64,000 nucleotides of DNA from Turritopsis dohrnii (GCA_027922465.2 BQMF02000021.1:558001-622000); one strand, 5' to 3'. Shown: positions 1-11,570, counted from the first letter of the stretch. Numbers and translations are program-made. The notes: generated by a model not told the origin, from the letters alone.

Positions 1-640
1 AATACTGTAAATTTACAGTTGAGTGTTTGTTGAAAATGATTAACTAAACAATTTGAAGTAACGTAAGGAAATAGAACACCAAAGGAAGTGTACAATCAAC
101 TTTCGCGTGTCATAAAAAAGCCATGAATTATCTTAGGTTACAACTCACGGGTCACTCACACAGGGACGGCACTGTCTTTTCCGACCCCTTATTTTTATCA
201 CAATTAAGTTATTGAAGTGCTTCCATAAGTTGCAACTTAAATTCACAACACCAATAACTATGCTGCAGCTAAACAATTTTAATATTAAATTTCTCTGGTT
301 GCTCGCTAAATCCTTTTGAAACAAGATTTGTAAAACAAGATTTGTGAGCTAAACAAATCTAAAAATATTGTATTTTTGATGTTCACAAGCTTTAGGTATT
401 CAAAGATTTGATTTTAATAAACAAATTAAAATGCAGTAAACAATTAAATAATAAATAGCTTTTCAGATATCTTTAAGCGCGTCAGTAATTACTTAAATCT
501 TGCATTCTTTTAAGATGATGTAGTAAACATGTTAAGTTTCCTTTTTTTGTTCTTTTACCTGCAACTACATCATGTTTTCACAATTTCATGATGAGAGTGA
601 TGGTTCAATGTAACCGCCTGTAGTTGTTTACTTTCCTTTC
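1..640. other. AT-rich intergenic sequence, no gene seen
   Basis: I see no long open frame, RNA gene or clear repeat here. The last part is the presumed promoter region of the kringle gene that starts at 663. Confidence 0.5.
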
Positions 641-642
641 AC

Positions 643-651
643 TATAAAATG
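643..651 (+). promoter_or_regulatory. TATA-like box close to the kringle gene start
   Basis: The string ctataaaat lies about 15-20 bases before the ATG at 663. If it is a working TATA box, the 5' leader would be almost absent or the true start would be a later ATG. It may be chance in AT-rich DNA. Confidence 0.25.
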
Positions 652-662
652 ATGCAAAAGCA

Positions 663-1748
663 ATGTTGAAATACATCTTAACATGCGTTATATCTGTTCA
701 GTGGCTTGCTGTTTGCTGTTCTATAAAATGTCAAAAGTATACTGATGTTTTACCGAATGGTGTTTGCAAACCAACTTTAGAGCATTTTTACATATCTGAT
801 GAGGAACCATACGTAAAAATTGCTGATGCAGATTTAAAGAATGGCAAAGCTTTCACCTTATTATTTTCTAGAATGCTTCGAAACTTTGATTACAAGAAGA
901 TACTAATCAGAGCTATTACGACCTATTATCTAAGGGAATGTGTCAATAAAACTGAGTTCATCAACTTGCTGGAAGCCAGTGATGTTCCATCGTGGGAATA
1001 TTTGAAAAAATGTTACAATAACGTTTTCTGGTACGGATGTCAACTTAAGTATAGCACCTGCAACGTTCGATCGAACAGCAGTTTTGCTTTCCCGCCATGT
1101 TTCGAAACCTGTATGCACAATAGACATCAATGCAGTAAGATTTTTCAAATTACTGAGAAATTACATCAATTGGACAATACAACATGTCTTATAATGTCTG
1201 AACGTTACCTTCACAAAGGAGTATTGGATTGCACTGATCTACCAATGTTTAATCAAAGTGATTTATTGAAGTGTTTCCTTAATGTTACTAGTTCACCTCG
1301 TTATCGCCTTCCAAAGCAAACATTGTGTATGTATGGTGTAGGAGAGAACTATGTTGGATCGCAAAACATAACAAAAAATGGATCAACGTGCATGTACTGG
1401 AATAGTGCTTACAAGAACTATTATCCATCCTTAGAAAAGAACTATTGTCGAAATCCACAAGGAATTGCAAAAATGCCTTGGTGTTATATAAATGCAGATG
1501 GTGATTGGGAATATTGCAACATTCCGAAATGCATTGAATTGTCGTCACGATCTTCAAAAATCATGCTATACATTTTGCCAGCGTTGTTTATTACTTTAAT
1601 TATAGTCATTGGTGTTGTTGCAATAACGAAGAAACGAACAAATGAACATCCATCGATCATAGAACCTTATGAGGAAGTCCTTCTGACACAGATTCCAACG
1701 ACGATAAACATCAAATCACTGACGAATAATGAACCAGAAAATTTCTAG
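663..1748 (+). CDS. ROR-like Frizzled/kringle membrane protein lacking a kinase
   Basis: Intronless ORF of 361 residues. A signal peptide is visible at the start (hydrophobic, about residues 3-20). A cysteine-rich stretch at about residues 90-160, with YGC, PCFETC and further cysteines, fits a Frizzled-type CRD. Residues about 220-290 form a kringle, with the typical C-x-Y-W, NYCRNP, PWCY and a closing C. A hydrophobic segment at about 303-323 is followed by basic residues and a tail of about 35 residues. Several N-x-S/T sites lie in the ectodomain. CRD plus kringle plus one membrane span is the ectodomain order of ROR receptor kinases (Wnt receptors), but the frame stops after a short tail with no kinase and, as far as I can see, no Ig domain. 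It could be a decoy or co-receptor, or a retrocopy-derived fragment. Domain calls are by eye. Confidence 0.7.
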   Translation: MLKYILTCVISVQWLAVCCSIKCQKYTDVLPNGVCKPTLEHFYISDEEPYVKIADADLKNGKAFTLLFSRMLRNFDYKKILIRAITTYYLRECVNKTEFINLLEASDVPSWEYLKKCYNNVFWYGCQLKYSTCNVRSNSSFAFPPCFETCMHNRHQCSKIFQITEKLHQLDNTTCLIMSERYLHKGVLDCTDLPMFNQSDLLKCFLNVTSSPRYRLPKQTLCMYGVGENYVGSQNITKNGSTCMYWNSAYKNYYPSLEKNYCRNPQGIAKMPWCYINADGDWEYCNIPKCIELSSRSSKIMLYILPALFITLIIVIGVVAITKKRTNEHPSIIEPYEEVLLTQIPTTINIKSLTNNEPENF

Positions 1749-3130
1749 TCCTGAATCATCTCAGCACTATTCAAAAATAATGACATTATGTTTAGTTCCG
1801 TTTAGTAACATGTCATGCGTCAGGAAAACATTTACGGACCAATTTTAGTATCATGTGTTGATTAGATAATTGCATTGAAATGGAAACATCCAACTACTGC
1901 GAACTGGATTAAAGCGTTCAACCAAATGAAGTAAATCCAAATATTAGATTCAAATATTGCACAATGTGCGCTTCTATGCATTTGTTTGCAGCATCATGCA
2001 GTCGGGATTTTTGCGAAATAATTATCTAAAAATAGACCTTGAAACTTGATAGATAAGACATTTTGAGACACAGTGTATTTGCTGTTGTTGGAATATCATA
2101 AGTCGATTGTAATCATTTAATACCAGGGAATGATCTAGGATTTCTGCGCATCTTTAATGGTAGAATTTTGCACGGGTATTTATTTTTTGGGGGCGTACTA
2201 AATTTTGCGCACCCAATAAAAATGTTTATTTCGCGCGTAAGCCGGACTTTTCAAAAAAGAAATTTATGATAAATGAAATAAGTAACTGAAGTTTCAGGAG
2301 ATCGTCCTTTAAAATCTTTTCAATTACGTATTTCATCATGGCTCGTGGGCACGTTCATTTGGCATCGGAAATTTAGTTTGCGCATGCGTCGCCTAAACGG
2401 GAATTTTTAACGAAATATATATGAGGGCGGCTTGGAGGGGTGTTTTTCGTTAATTTGTTTACTTACAAAAATAGGCGCAAAGAAGAAGCAAATAGGAAGA
2501 AACATCGTTTTAATTTATTGACTTATGAAGTTCGAGATACCTTCGACCACGCTGTACAAGTTTCATATCAGAAATATGGCGGTAACGTGGGCTGCCACGA
2601 GGTGACAAAAAGCATGTCTACTACATGCGTAAAAATGGCACTTAGGGAAATTGAATTTGAAGAAAAACTAGCATTGGAATTTCGTTGAGACTTGCTTATT
2701 TTGAAGTAGAACCATTTTGAAATGTTTTCCTGAAAACCTCATAGAGCTGTCAGTTTTATTTCGTCTTCATTTCTAGTCCAAAGATGAGAGTTTTGACAAC
2801 TGTATAATTGCATATTCTCCATGGTTTCTTCGCTAAAAAAAATAAACTAATACACCTTTCCCGAATTTCTGTTTAAATGCCGAGTTAATGCTTAGTTATC
2901 AAGTTTAGCCTCGTTTCTATGTGTTTTATTGTTTTTCTAATTTCATAATGTTTTCAGTAAGTAATAGTTACTCGTTCTTTCAGTTCCCCAGTCGAATAAT
3001 TAGAAGTAATTAAGAGTTTGAAAAAGAGGCGAAACTTAGAAGCTAGGCTATAACACGGTGTTTAAACAGATATTCGGGAAACGTCTATTACGTATATAAC
3101 AAACTTCAGAATGAAAATAAGAAAAGGAGG
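1749..3130. other. Intergenic: short low-confidence ORF and one MITE
   Basis: This stretch separates the kringle gene from the 3' end of the RAG1-like gene. An 82-codon + strand frame at 2440-2688 lacks an ATG at its listed start and resembles nothing I know. An inverted-repeat element at 2852-3096 is listed separately. Confidence 0.45.
2852..3096. mobile_element. MITE with ACCTTTCCCGAAT termini
   Basis: The left arm (acctttcccgaatttctg, then tttaaatgccgag and tttagcctcgtttc) is the approximate inverse of the right arm (gaggcgaaactta, tgtttaaacag, attcgggaaacgtc). The arms are about 60 bases and the whole element about 245. Related copies lie at 59899-60136, at 56319-56494 (nested in another repeat) and probably at 15835-15995. 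Confidence 0.6.
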
Positions 3131-4207
3131 ATTTATTCCTCAAGTCTAATGCGTTTGATCTTTGGTTTTAAGCACTGGGCTTTTGGATTTACTGCGGTTA
3201 GGTGTGCATCCATGATGGCTTTTAACCGTCTTGTATTTGGCTTCATGCGGCAATAAGTACCATATAACCGGTTAAATGTAGGATGAATTCCCTCAGCACC
3301 CTGTTCCCCATAAAGCCCAAATCCAGCCTTCCATTTCCTAATGAAAGGTATAGCATGATGCGCCAAAAGATGTAACTTGGGCGTTATTGATGCATCTGGG
3401 CATTTTTCCCTCAATAACGTCATGAATTCTTTGATATATTGCTCTAAAAAAAATGTTATATCCACTCTAAATGAAAATCCTTCAAAAACACTAGTGGAGC
3501 AATCAGGATAAAAACTCACCAAACTTTGTCAAACTTTCAGCAGTTATATCATTACTTGTATTTAGTATTTGGTGGCACTTTGCATATTTTGCAAATATTT
3601 CTTTGTATTTTGTGCACACATCTATAGCTAGTCTGTGTAGCTCTGTCCCATGCTGTCCTTCCTGGTGCACTATTTTGGGGATGGAATTACATAATTTGAT
3701 AATATTTTCTTCCTGAAACAAAGTTAATAAATTTTGTAGTATCTTATTCATTTTTTATTGTCAGACGACAAAATAATATGAATGTTTCTGACCGTTCTAT
3801 TATCATACTTGATTTTTATTGGTTTTCGTTTCAAAATTAATTGTTGTTTAACAAGTCCGAACATTGCTTGACTTATCACACAATTTCACATTTAGATAAG
3901 GTGACAAACCTTTAGCATCTTGTGAACATGATTGCCCACGAAACTTTTTCCATGGTATGCTTGACGCTGAACATTCAAGCAATTAAGAGTTTCATCTAAA
4001 ATTTTCACGCATGGACCTGATGCTAACTTCATTTTCTTGTTGTTCTTTATCGATTTCAATTCACAATTCTGTTAAAACAACAACAAACGAATGTAAATTA
4101 TTTTGAATTTTTACTGTTGTTAATTGTTTGACAAAATAATATTGCAACCTTCTTTTGGATTCTCGCCATGAGGTAATCCAATCTAGGCTGATACGTCTTG
4201 TGGATTA

Positions 4208-4738
4208 CCGTATTGCTTCGAATAAACGCCCCGGGCGTTTATTAAATTTTTTGGATTTTAGGGGGGGGCGTTTAAAAGAGGGGGGCGTTTATTAAATAAT
4301 TTGAGAAATTGCACGTCCTTGGACAGAATACTGACAACGAAATTAATGCTGAAATTACTGGGAAAAGACATCGAGAGGTTGGCCTCGTTGTTCCTGCAAA
4401 GCTGAGTTTTGAAACATACAATAAACAATGTGCAGAAATTTTGGAGCAAGAACTTTTGATACGTCAAAAGAAATTTTCGACATTGAAATTGAAATTTAGA
4501 AAAAAAGGATTGTATAGAAAATTTCCCGTATACAAAAAAGTAAATACAGTTGAGAAAAAAAAATAGATTTTATCTCAAATTAGTCTTGCTTCGAATAAGC
4601 GTCCCCTCTAGAGGGGGGGCGTTTATTCGAAGGGGGCGTTTAAGAGGGGGCGTTTATTAAATATTTTTTGCCAAAAGGGGGGCGTTTATTCGAGGGGGGC
4701 GTTTAAAAGAAGGGGGGCGTTTATTCGAAGTAATACGG
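4208..4738. mobile_element. MITE (CCGTATT termini, GGGGGCGTTTA-rich) inside RAG1-like exon 7
   Basis: The left end reads CCGTATTGCTTCGAATAAAC and the right end GTTTATTCGAAGTAATACGG, flanked on both sides by TA (4206-4207 and 4739-4740). A TA target duplication suggests a Tc1/mariner-type element. The body has many GGGGGCGTTT blocks and an 85-codon + strand ORF at 4309-4566. Removing the element and one TA restores an open frame across exon 7 of the RAG1-like gene. Confidence 0.75.
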
Positions 4739-5682
4739 TATTTCTTTATTGTCCGGATTTTTAAGGACATGCAAAGCAATGGCTTCGATAACTAGATGAA
4801 CTTTTTCATCCAAGTCTTCTAAGCTTTTTTCTAATTCACGAATTTGAGAATACGCTTCAATGGTTTTTTCATATTCCTCTTTCGTGATGTTGTTTTTTAC
4901 AGCATTTTGGCCAGCCAGTTTTAAATCTAACACGAAACACTCCTGCTCCAACACTCCGGGCGTTTATTAAATTTTTTGGATTTTAGGGGGGGGGCGTTTA
5001 AAAGAGGGGGGCGTTTATTAAATAATTTGAGAAATTGCACGTCCTTGGACAGAATACTGACAACGAAATTAATGCTGAAATTACTGGGAAAAGACATCGA
5101 GAGGTTGGCCTCGTTGTTCCTGCAAAGCTGAGTTTTGAAACATACAATAAACAATGTGCAGAAATTTTGGAGCAAGAACTTTTGATACGTCAAAAGAAAT
5201 TTTCGACATTGAAATTGAAATTTAGAAAAAAAGGATTGTATAGAAAATTTCCCGTATACAAAAAAGTAAATACAGTTGAGAAAAAAAAATAGATTTTATC
5301 TCAAATTAGTCTTGCTTCGAATAAGCGTCCCCTCTAGAGGGGGGGGGGGGGCGTTTATTCGAAGGGGGCGTTTAAGAGGGGGCGTTTATTAAATATTTTT
5401 TGCCAAAAGGGGGGCGTTTATTCGAGGGGGGCGTTTAAAAGAAGGGGGGCGTTTATTCGAAGTAATACGGTATTTCTTTATTGTCCGGATTTTTAAGGAC
5501 ATGCAAAGCAATGGCTTCGATAACTAGATGAACTTTTTCATCCAAGTCTTCTAAGCTTTTTTCTAATTCACGAATTTGAGAATACGCTTCAATGGTTTTT
5601 TCATATTCCTCTTTCGTGATGTTGTTTTTTACAGCATTTTGGCCAGCCAGTTTTAAATCTAACACGAAACACTCCTGCTCCA
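4231..5682. repeat. Tandem duplication (about 720 bp) of MITE plus half exon
   Basis: Unit 1 is 4231-4950 and unit 2 is 4956-5682, joined by five extra bases (acact). I found them nearly identical apart from G-run lengths (the run near 5340 is longer in unit 2). Each unit holds most of the MITE and the last ~210 coding bases of exon 7's 5' part. The MITE must therefore have inserted first and the block duplicated later. The near identity means the event is recent, or that it is an assembly duplication. Confidence 0.8.
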
Positions 5683-6903
5683 GCATGTTAAATAACTTCA
5701 AGTACGTACCCAAAGATATATGTAAAGCAGGAAGTGCAATCTAGATTATATAATGTTATATTTGATTATTACTTTCAATAAACAACTCTGATATCTTTAT
5801 GCTATTCTCTTTAGGTATATACCTGTGAAATATCAACATTGAATAACCGATCATGGATGACATTGTGGAATTGCTTGGCTATTTTGATATCTCCACCACT
5901 TTCTTGAAATTCAGTCAAATCATGTGTTAATGATGCCAAAGTTCGTTCAGTATGTGGATTTGTGAACTTCTGCATGTCATCTTTGGTTATGGTACAAAAC
6001 AAGCAGCAGTGACGTCCTGTGTAAGATTAAACATTATGTAAGATTAAACATTAATTTTAAAAGTTTTCATACTTGAAATACTAGATGATTTTATGAATAT
6101 TTACCGTTTGCTCCTGTTATACCATATATGGAACAGAGAAACTCATAGTCTCCTGCAATGAAAACACAAATCTTTCTATCACTAAAATGAGCAAAAACAA
6201 GAGCCAGATGGCGCAAAACGGTAGCAGCAATTGTACTTAAAGTTATGAAAAGTTACTACAAAGTTCTTTGAGGCTTGTGTTTTTTATATCTCACTGGTGG
6301 AAAACAGGCATATTTCAAAATTATTAGTTAGTGTAAAAAGGGTCTAATCCTAAACCACCAGAAATTAATTTATTAAAGACAAAAGAATTATACATGCGTG
6401 AGCTGTAGCTATATGATTTTTTATAAGAAAATTTTTTGTAAGACCATGTGTAGAAAAAACCACGCGTTTCGAAAAAAAAATACAATGTTTTTAATTATAA
6501 TTTCATGAAACCAAAAATGAATTCAAACAAATAACTGCCTTTTCGAACTAGATCTTTGAAAGTCTTAATACAGAAACAGTGTATAGTAGCTAACAAATGA
6601 GGTAATAAGAAATTTTGAACTGATAAGTTTTACTAACAAGAAAAGCAACATATATGTATTTTCAGTTAGCGTAATGAACTAAAAGTCCCATTTCTATGTA
6701 GGCCTATTTGATAAGAATTCATTCTTTCATGGATTAAGCTACAAAATATCAGATTATGTACTTTTAAAACAAAACGCAATCTATACTTTTAAATGTTTGA
6801 TATAAAAAAGCTTCCAAAATTCGAAGGCTGCGTTCCTTCATTAGAACTTACATTGCGTTATTAGTAGAGTCTCGCAGACTCTAAATCGCAGACTAATTGC
6901 CAT

Positions 6904-6945
6904 TTCGGCCGGAGTAGTAGTAGTAGTAGGAGGAGGAGTAGGAGT
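6904..6945. repeat. AGT/AGG trinucleotide microsatellite
   Basis: A short run of agtagtagtagt followed by aggaggagg lies in the fourth intron of the RAG1-like gene. Confidence 0.8.
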
Positions 6946-9284
6946 CCACGGGTGTTTTAATACGGTATTTGCTTTCGCTGCTACCGTAATAAATACACTT
7001 GCATACCTTTCTGTTACTTTCCATTATTTTAAATTCTTAACCCCAACTTACTTCCATTGCATAGATTGTAAACTGTCAACTTGGTCTGTAAATCTAGACA
7101 ACGCCATTTTCAGATTGCTTCGAAAATCTTTGGCCTCAAATATACAAAACACAACTGTGTTGTCTTTGCTATTAGGTTTTGATGTATTGCAAATTTGGTA
7201 TGTCATTTTGAATGACCCTCCACCATGGTCTCCACCAATCTTGATACGTATTTCCCCATCAAAAGTTTCAGGGTATATCAGTTGATTGGTCCTGTAAAAG
7301 GTAATAATGTTATATGAAATCCTGTTAATATTTTCACATCTGAAAATGCATGATTTTAACTTTCTTACTGATCTAAATTATCTAAATGATTCATTATGTG
7401 TGATGGTAAGTCATTAATGTAGGCCCAAGCTGAAGATTTAATTTCAAAAATTCCTTTTTTATCTTTTATAGCAAATGTGAAGGGTGTATCTTCAAAAATC
7501 ACATCATCACCTGACCACATTTTTGCGATGTTTCGTTGCTTGTTGACAGAAGCTGTGTTGATTTGAAATGTTTTCAACCACCTGAAATACAAGTGTTCAA
7601 CTGTTTTGACTTGGTTGATTAAGAGGTACATATAATATTTTGTTTTTTAGAAAGTTTACCTTGCCATTGTCTTAAGTTTTTCCCATGGAATGCCCATGTC
7701 AACTTTCATTGCAACCAGTATGTCTTCTGAAATTTCAACACTAGGTATTTTTGAACTTTCAAGAATAGATTTCCTGTTTTCAATGTCGAAGGATTTTAAC
7801 AGCTTCCCAGTTTGTACAGTAACTGCCTCATTTGAGTCCCCAGAAGTTGAATGAACCATATTTACAAGGAACCTGTTTCTGTTATATATGGTCTTAGAAC
7901 ATGCATTGTTACTGTTTTTTGTTGGTATTGGTGTTGATGTAAACATCAGTGGCTGTAAAATGAGGAAAAGGTCAAACCTGATGTATAATGATATAATAAT
8001 ATTATGATGTTATATAATATAATATTAGATATATATAGTGTAGTTACTTATGTTATAAGAAGGGTTATTGAAGCTATATACTAGAGAATTGAACATCACA
8101 ACTTACCCTTCCTCCTGTGTTTAAAACTATACTTTTGTTTGGCAATTTTGAACTATTCATTTTCGTTTTTAGAATATGAACTACAGCATCAATCATTTCT
8201 CCAGATATGTCTTCATCAACACTCACGTTCATCATATCTGTTACTGTTGTCTGCGATGATTCAGTGGAGTTACCTTGCTCAGAATGTCGACATTCGTGTT
8301 TTCTCAGCTCAGCCATACACATTTGTTTCTGACATCCATCACACTGAATCTGAAGCTCGTTAACAAGTGTAATGAGTTTCTTGGATGGAAACACACTGCC
8401 GATACGAGAGCTGCATTTGGGGCACTGTAGCTTATCCATCACCATGCCTTCTCTATCGTTTTTAGTAAGCATAAAGCACAAAAGGAATGGTCACAAGGAG
8501 AGACAGTGACGGGCCTTGCCAATAGGTTCGCACAAATCTGACACTGCAAGATCCCTTTCGGCAAACGAGTGAGAAGTACACCTTCTTCGAAATTGATGTC
8601 CATGACAGATGTTTCCTTTAACAGTTCATCCGATTTTGATTTATCCCACACTTCCACATAATGTGCATCACTGGGATGCCCGATGCTTTCCTTTTGTGTA
8701 ATGGTACACATACAGGACACGAGACACGAGGCTTTATGAAGAATTGATAAGGTGTTAGAGATGTTCTGGTTCCTCGTTTTTCTACGTTACGCATTGTTGA
8801 GTAACATTTGAGACAGATATTTTTCGGATGAACATCTTCCAAATCTTCGTTTGTGTCAATATGAAATATTTCCTTTTGTTTAGATATTTTCTCGTTTATT
8901 TTAAAAATGTTCTTTTGCTTGTTGCCGACGTAATTACTGCAAATTCTGCATACTTTTGAGAGCACAAATATGTACGTGTGTGAACAAGCCATGTTTTTTC
9001 TAGTTTAAACACCTGACCCCGTGGTGCTAAAATCACTAAAAAGTGACTCAAATGAAAACGCTCATAACTTTCTTTAAAAAGCTGACAGCTCGCTAAAATA
9101 ACTTGTGACTGAAAGCTTATATAGCTAGGCAAATAAATTCATTTGAAAGGATTTCTAAAGATTTTTGCAGTTTAATAGTTCACAGTTTGGCACGTCATAC
9201 AATTTGTTTACACAAATGCTTGGTTACAAATTTTTGATTTCGGCGATCCTTGGTTATACCTCTTACCAAATAAATTAAACTTTA

Positions 9285-10097
9285 AAGCTTGGTTCACATG
9301 GGGAATAAAGTTGTGAAAAACTAGTTGAATAACTTTACGATAGATATTTGAGTATAATTTTCGTAAGTACCTGGTGACGTTCACACTGAAAACTTCAAGA
9401 CGTAAATTTATGAAAGTAACTGGCCGTGAGATGGAGAATATCGCTTTGGGAACGCTGCTTTTGGTTCGCTCACGGAAAAGACAAAGAGAAGAAAGTGGGT
9501 GAGAAGTATATTTGGAAAAAGGGAACGCTATGGAGACTATCATTAACTATTCCAAGAGATGACATTAGGTGATAGAGAATATTTTCATCACATTTTGTCC
9601 CAACAAATTTTAAAAGTAATTCATAATATAAAAACATAAACTCAACTACCATTCTCAGCAAACTCCAACTTTTCCGCAACCGCTTCCCACGCATTTTGTA
9701 CAATATCTCTTTCCCTATGGGAAAGGTCAGATTTGTCGTAGATAGCCGGAAAAAAGCCTGACTTGTTCGGCTAACTTTTCTTCTTCACTTGCCATTATAT
9801 TTCGGTTTCTTTTTTTCGCTTTTATTTCATCTGCCATTTTGAACATAAACCTTCCTCAAACACAAATTTTTTCCTTGAAATATTGACAAAAACTCATTTT
9901 GGGTACAAAAGTTATTCTAGAATAAAATTTAAAATGAAAACTTTTTGATATCAAAAGTTGTTCTAAATTTGTTCTAAAACAACTTTTCATAAAATTTATT
10001 CGATACCTGCTGACGTTCACACGGGAATAAACTTACGAAATTTCATTATGCGCAATACGATCAGAACAACTTTATGACTCGTGTGAACCACGCTTAA
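9285..10097. mobile_element. Harbinger-like non-autonomous element
   Basis: Left end AAGCTTGGTTCACATG and right end TGTGAACCACGCTTAA are inverted copies. Subterminal blocks containing GACGTTCACAC also occur on both sides in opposite orientation. TAA/TTA at the borders would fit the 3 bp target site of PIF/Harbinger elements. The interior has a MADF-domain relic on the minus strand, which fits the DNA-binding accessory protein of that superfamily. No transposase remains. Confidence 0.6.
9642..9836 (-). pseudogene. MADF-domain relic with one frameshift
   Basis: Reading leftwards from an ATG at about 9836, the frame gives a lysine/arginine-rich start and then EEEKLAEQVR. It continues, after a one-base shift near 9755, as FFPAIYDKSDLSHRERD and NAWEAVAEKL. 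That matches the MADF pattern (V-x-x-x-P-x-I/L-Y-D and AW-x-x-V/I-A). A possible splice donor follows AENG, so only the first exon may be present. It lies inside the Harbinger-like element. Confidence 0.55.
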
Positions 10098-11570
10098 GTG
10101 ATACAAACTGGTTGAAACGAGTTTCAGAACATTTTAATGCGTTAGGTCATTATTATGACTCATCAAAAACGAGAGAATTTGTTGTCAACATCGAAAAAAG
10201 TACAATGTACAATGCGCAATGGAATGGCTTCTTTTCTTCTGCCGCGCCTGATCTGAACGAACGTGTGGGGCTAATGTTAAGGCGTAGTTAACAGCGCCCC
10301 ATTATAGGCGTTCTCTTCTCTTAATGATAGAAGAACTGATATTAAGTTCATGTATCATCAATCCTGGGGGTCAAAAGCGGGTCAAAGCGCAAAGAATTCT
10401 AGAAAAAAAAAACAGTATTAATTTTCGTGCACAACCCTTTTGCGCATAATTTTGATATTAGTTTTTGCGCATTTCTAACTTTTTTTGCGCGAATGCGCGA
10501 AAATTAGTACATGCGGAAATCTTTGCCATTAAGGTAAGCAAAGAAATTACAACAGTTTGTGTTTTTAGATTTCTGCATAGCAGGAAAGCCTTTGAAACCT
10601 TTTTCTCCTAACTCTTCAAACCTACAAGCGTCCACAAAAAGGTCCAGAAACACCCCCGATCTCAATGTTCTATCAATGTCTGCTAGGTCCCAAGCTGCTT
10701 TTCTTTACTCTTAATACAATCTGTTAACTTTCAATGTAAACAATATTGAACTTGGGTGCAAGTGGGACCTGTCCTCTCAACTTGTAGGGGCATTTTTCCT
10801 CAATACAAGCAATTTTTTTGCTTTCTCGCTATACTTGTGATCACTGAAACGTCCGCATTCATTGCTGTGAAAGAAAATGGTGGAGTTATCAAAACTTATA
10901 TATACGTATACTCTTTACTTGAAAATTGTGATATAACACGTTGTAGAATATTTTTTTATGATTTTGTGTTGTATTTTAAACAAACTATGTAACAGCATCG
11001 TATACAATAATTAACAGTAATAATCTTTAATAAGTTTCAAACTAGTTACTACCAAATTTAGACTAAAAATAATTTATATTGGATCAAATTCATAATGAAG
11101 GCAGATCATCGTTATAAGATTAAAAACACTTTTAAACTAATTCGACGTATCAAAAGTTTTTTCTACAGACCACTAGTTAGTAAAATCAGTAGCTTTTAAA
11201 TTGTGTTCACATATTATGTCAAGATCTTAGGGGTTATGGTTCCAGACTACTGTTTCAAACAAGCTTTTACAATTCCTATTTGCAACAACGTGAGGACTCT
11301 ATTGATGTTATCACTGACAAAGCATTATCATATTTATGAACATATTTTACTGTATTTCAATACAAAAACAAAAACCTTTAACATTAGCCTTTCGTTTTTA
11401 TATGCAGCGACCCCAAATCATCTGAAATTTGAAAGATCGACAAAGTATTTGCAACACCTTTCTACGTGATCAATGCACCATTATGTTTGTAAATTATTTT
11501 TAGTGGACCGCAAGTGACATAGTTTCCACTGTAGATGATTAAGCATTATCAACCAGGGACTTTGTAAATG
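10098..11570. other. Intergenic between the Harbinger-like element and GPAA1 3' end
   Basis: Only short AT-rich frames are present and none resembles a known protein. A patch at about 10430-10530 is rich in GCGC motifs (tttttgcgcg, aatgcgcg), possibly a degraded repeat. It resembles a patch near 2160-2240. Confidence 0.4.

Larger units (their letters stand above)
3133..8992 (-). pseudogene. RAG1-like gene (N-RAG/RING plus DDE transposase core), disrupted
   Basis: Proposed exons on the minus strand: 8992-8107, 7952-7660, 7581-7369, 7291-7052, 6181-6105, 6016-5823, 5740-5471 continuing at 4205-4149, 4068-3910, 3712-3520, 3443-3133. All have GT-AG borders and compatible phases, giving about 965 residues. 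The N-terminus has CRIC, ICLKC and SCPVC pairs like the RAG1/N-RAG zinc region. A RING (CQIC, CDHSFC, ALC, CPKC) and a further zinc module (CDGC, H-x-C-x-H) follow. The core carries IKIGGDHGGGSFK (first D), IAGDYEFLC (second D), a CCLFC pair, and GLYGEQGAEGIH (E), an RNase H-like DDE arrangement related to RAG1/Transib or CMC/Chapaev transposases. Breaks: two frameshifts in exon 1 (near 8700 and near 8450), and a MITE plus tandem duplication inside exon 7. No RAG2-like gene and no terminal repeats around the gene were seen. It could be a host gene, a dead transposon gene, or partly an assembly artefact (the frameshifts). Confidence 0.75.

Noticed and set aside
4721..4954. Second copy of the exon 7 fragment as an extra exon
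   Set aside because: It lacks an acceptor at its upstream border, which is the duplication junction with the MITE.
3133..8992. RAG1-like gene as part of a full ProtoRAG-type transposon
   Set aside because: No RAG2-like kelch gene and no CAC-type terminal repeats could be seen around it.
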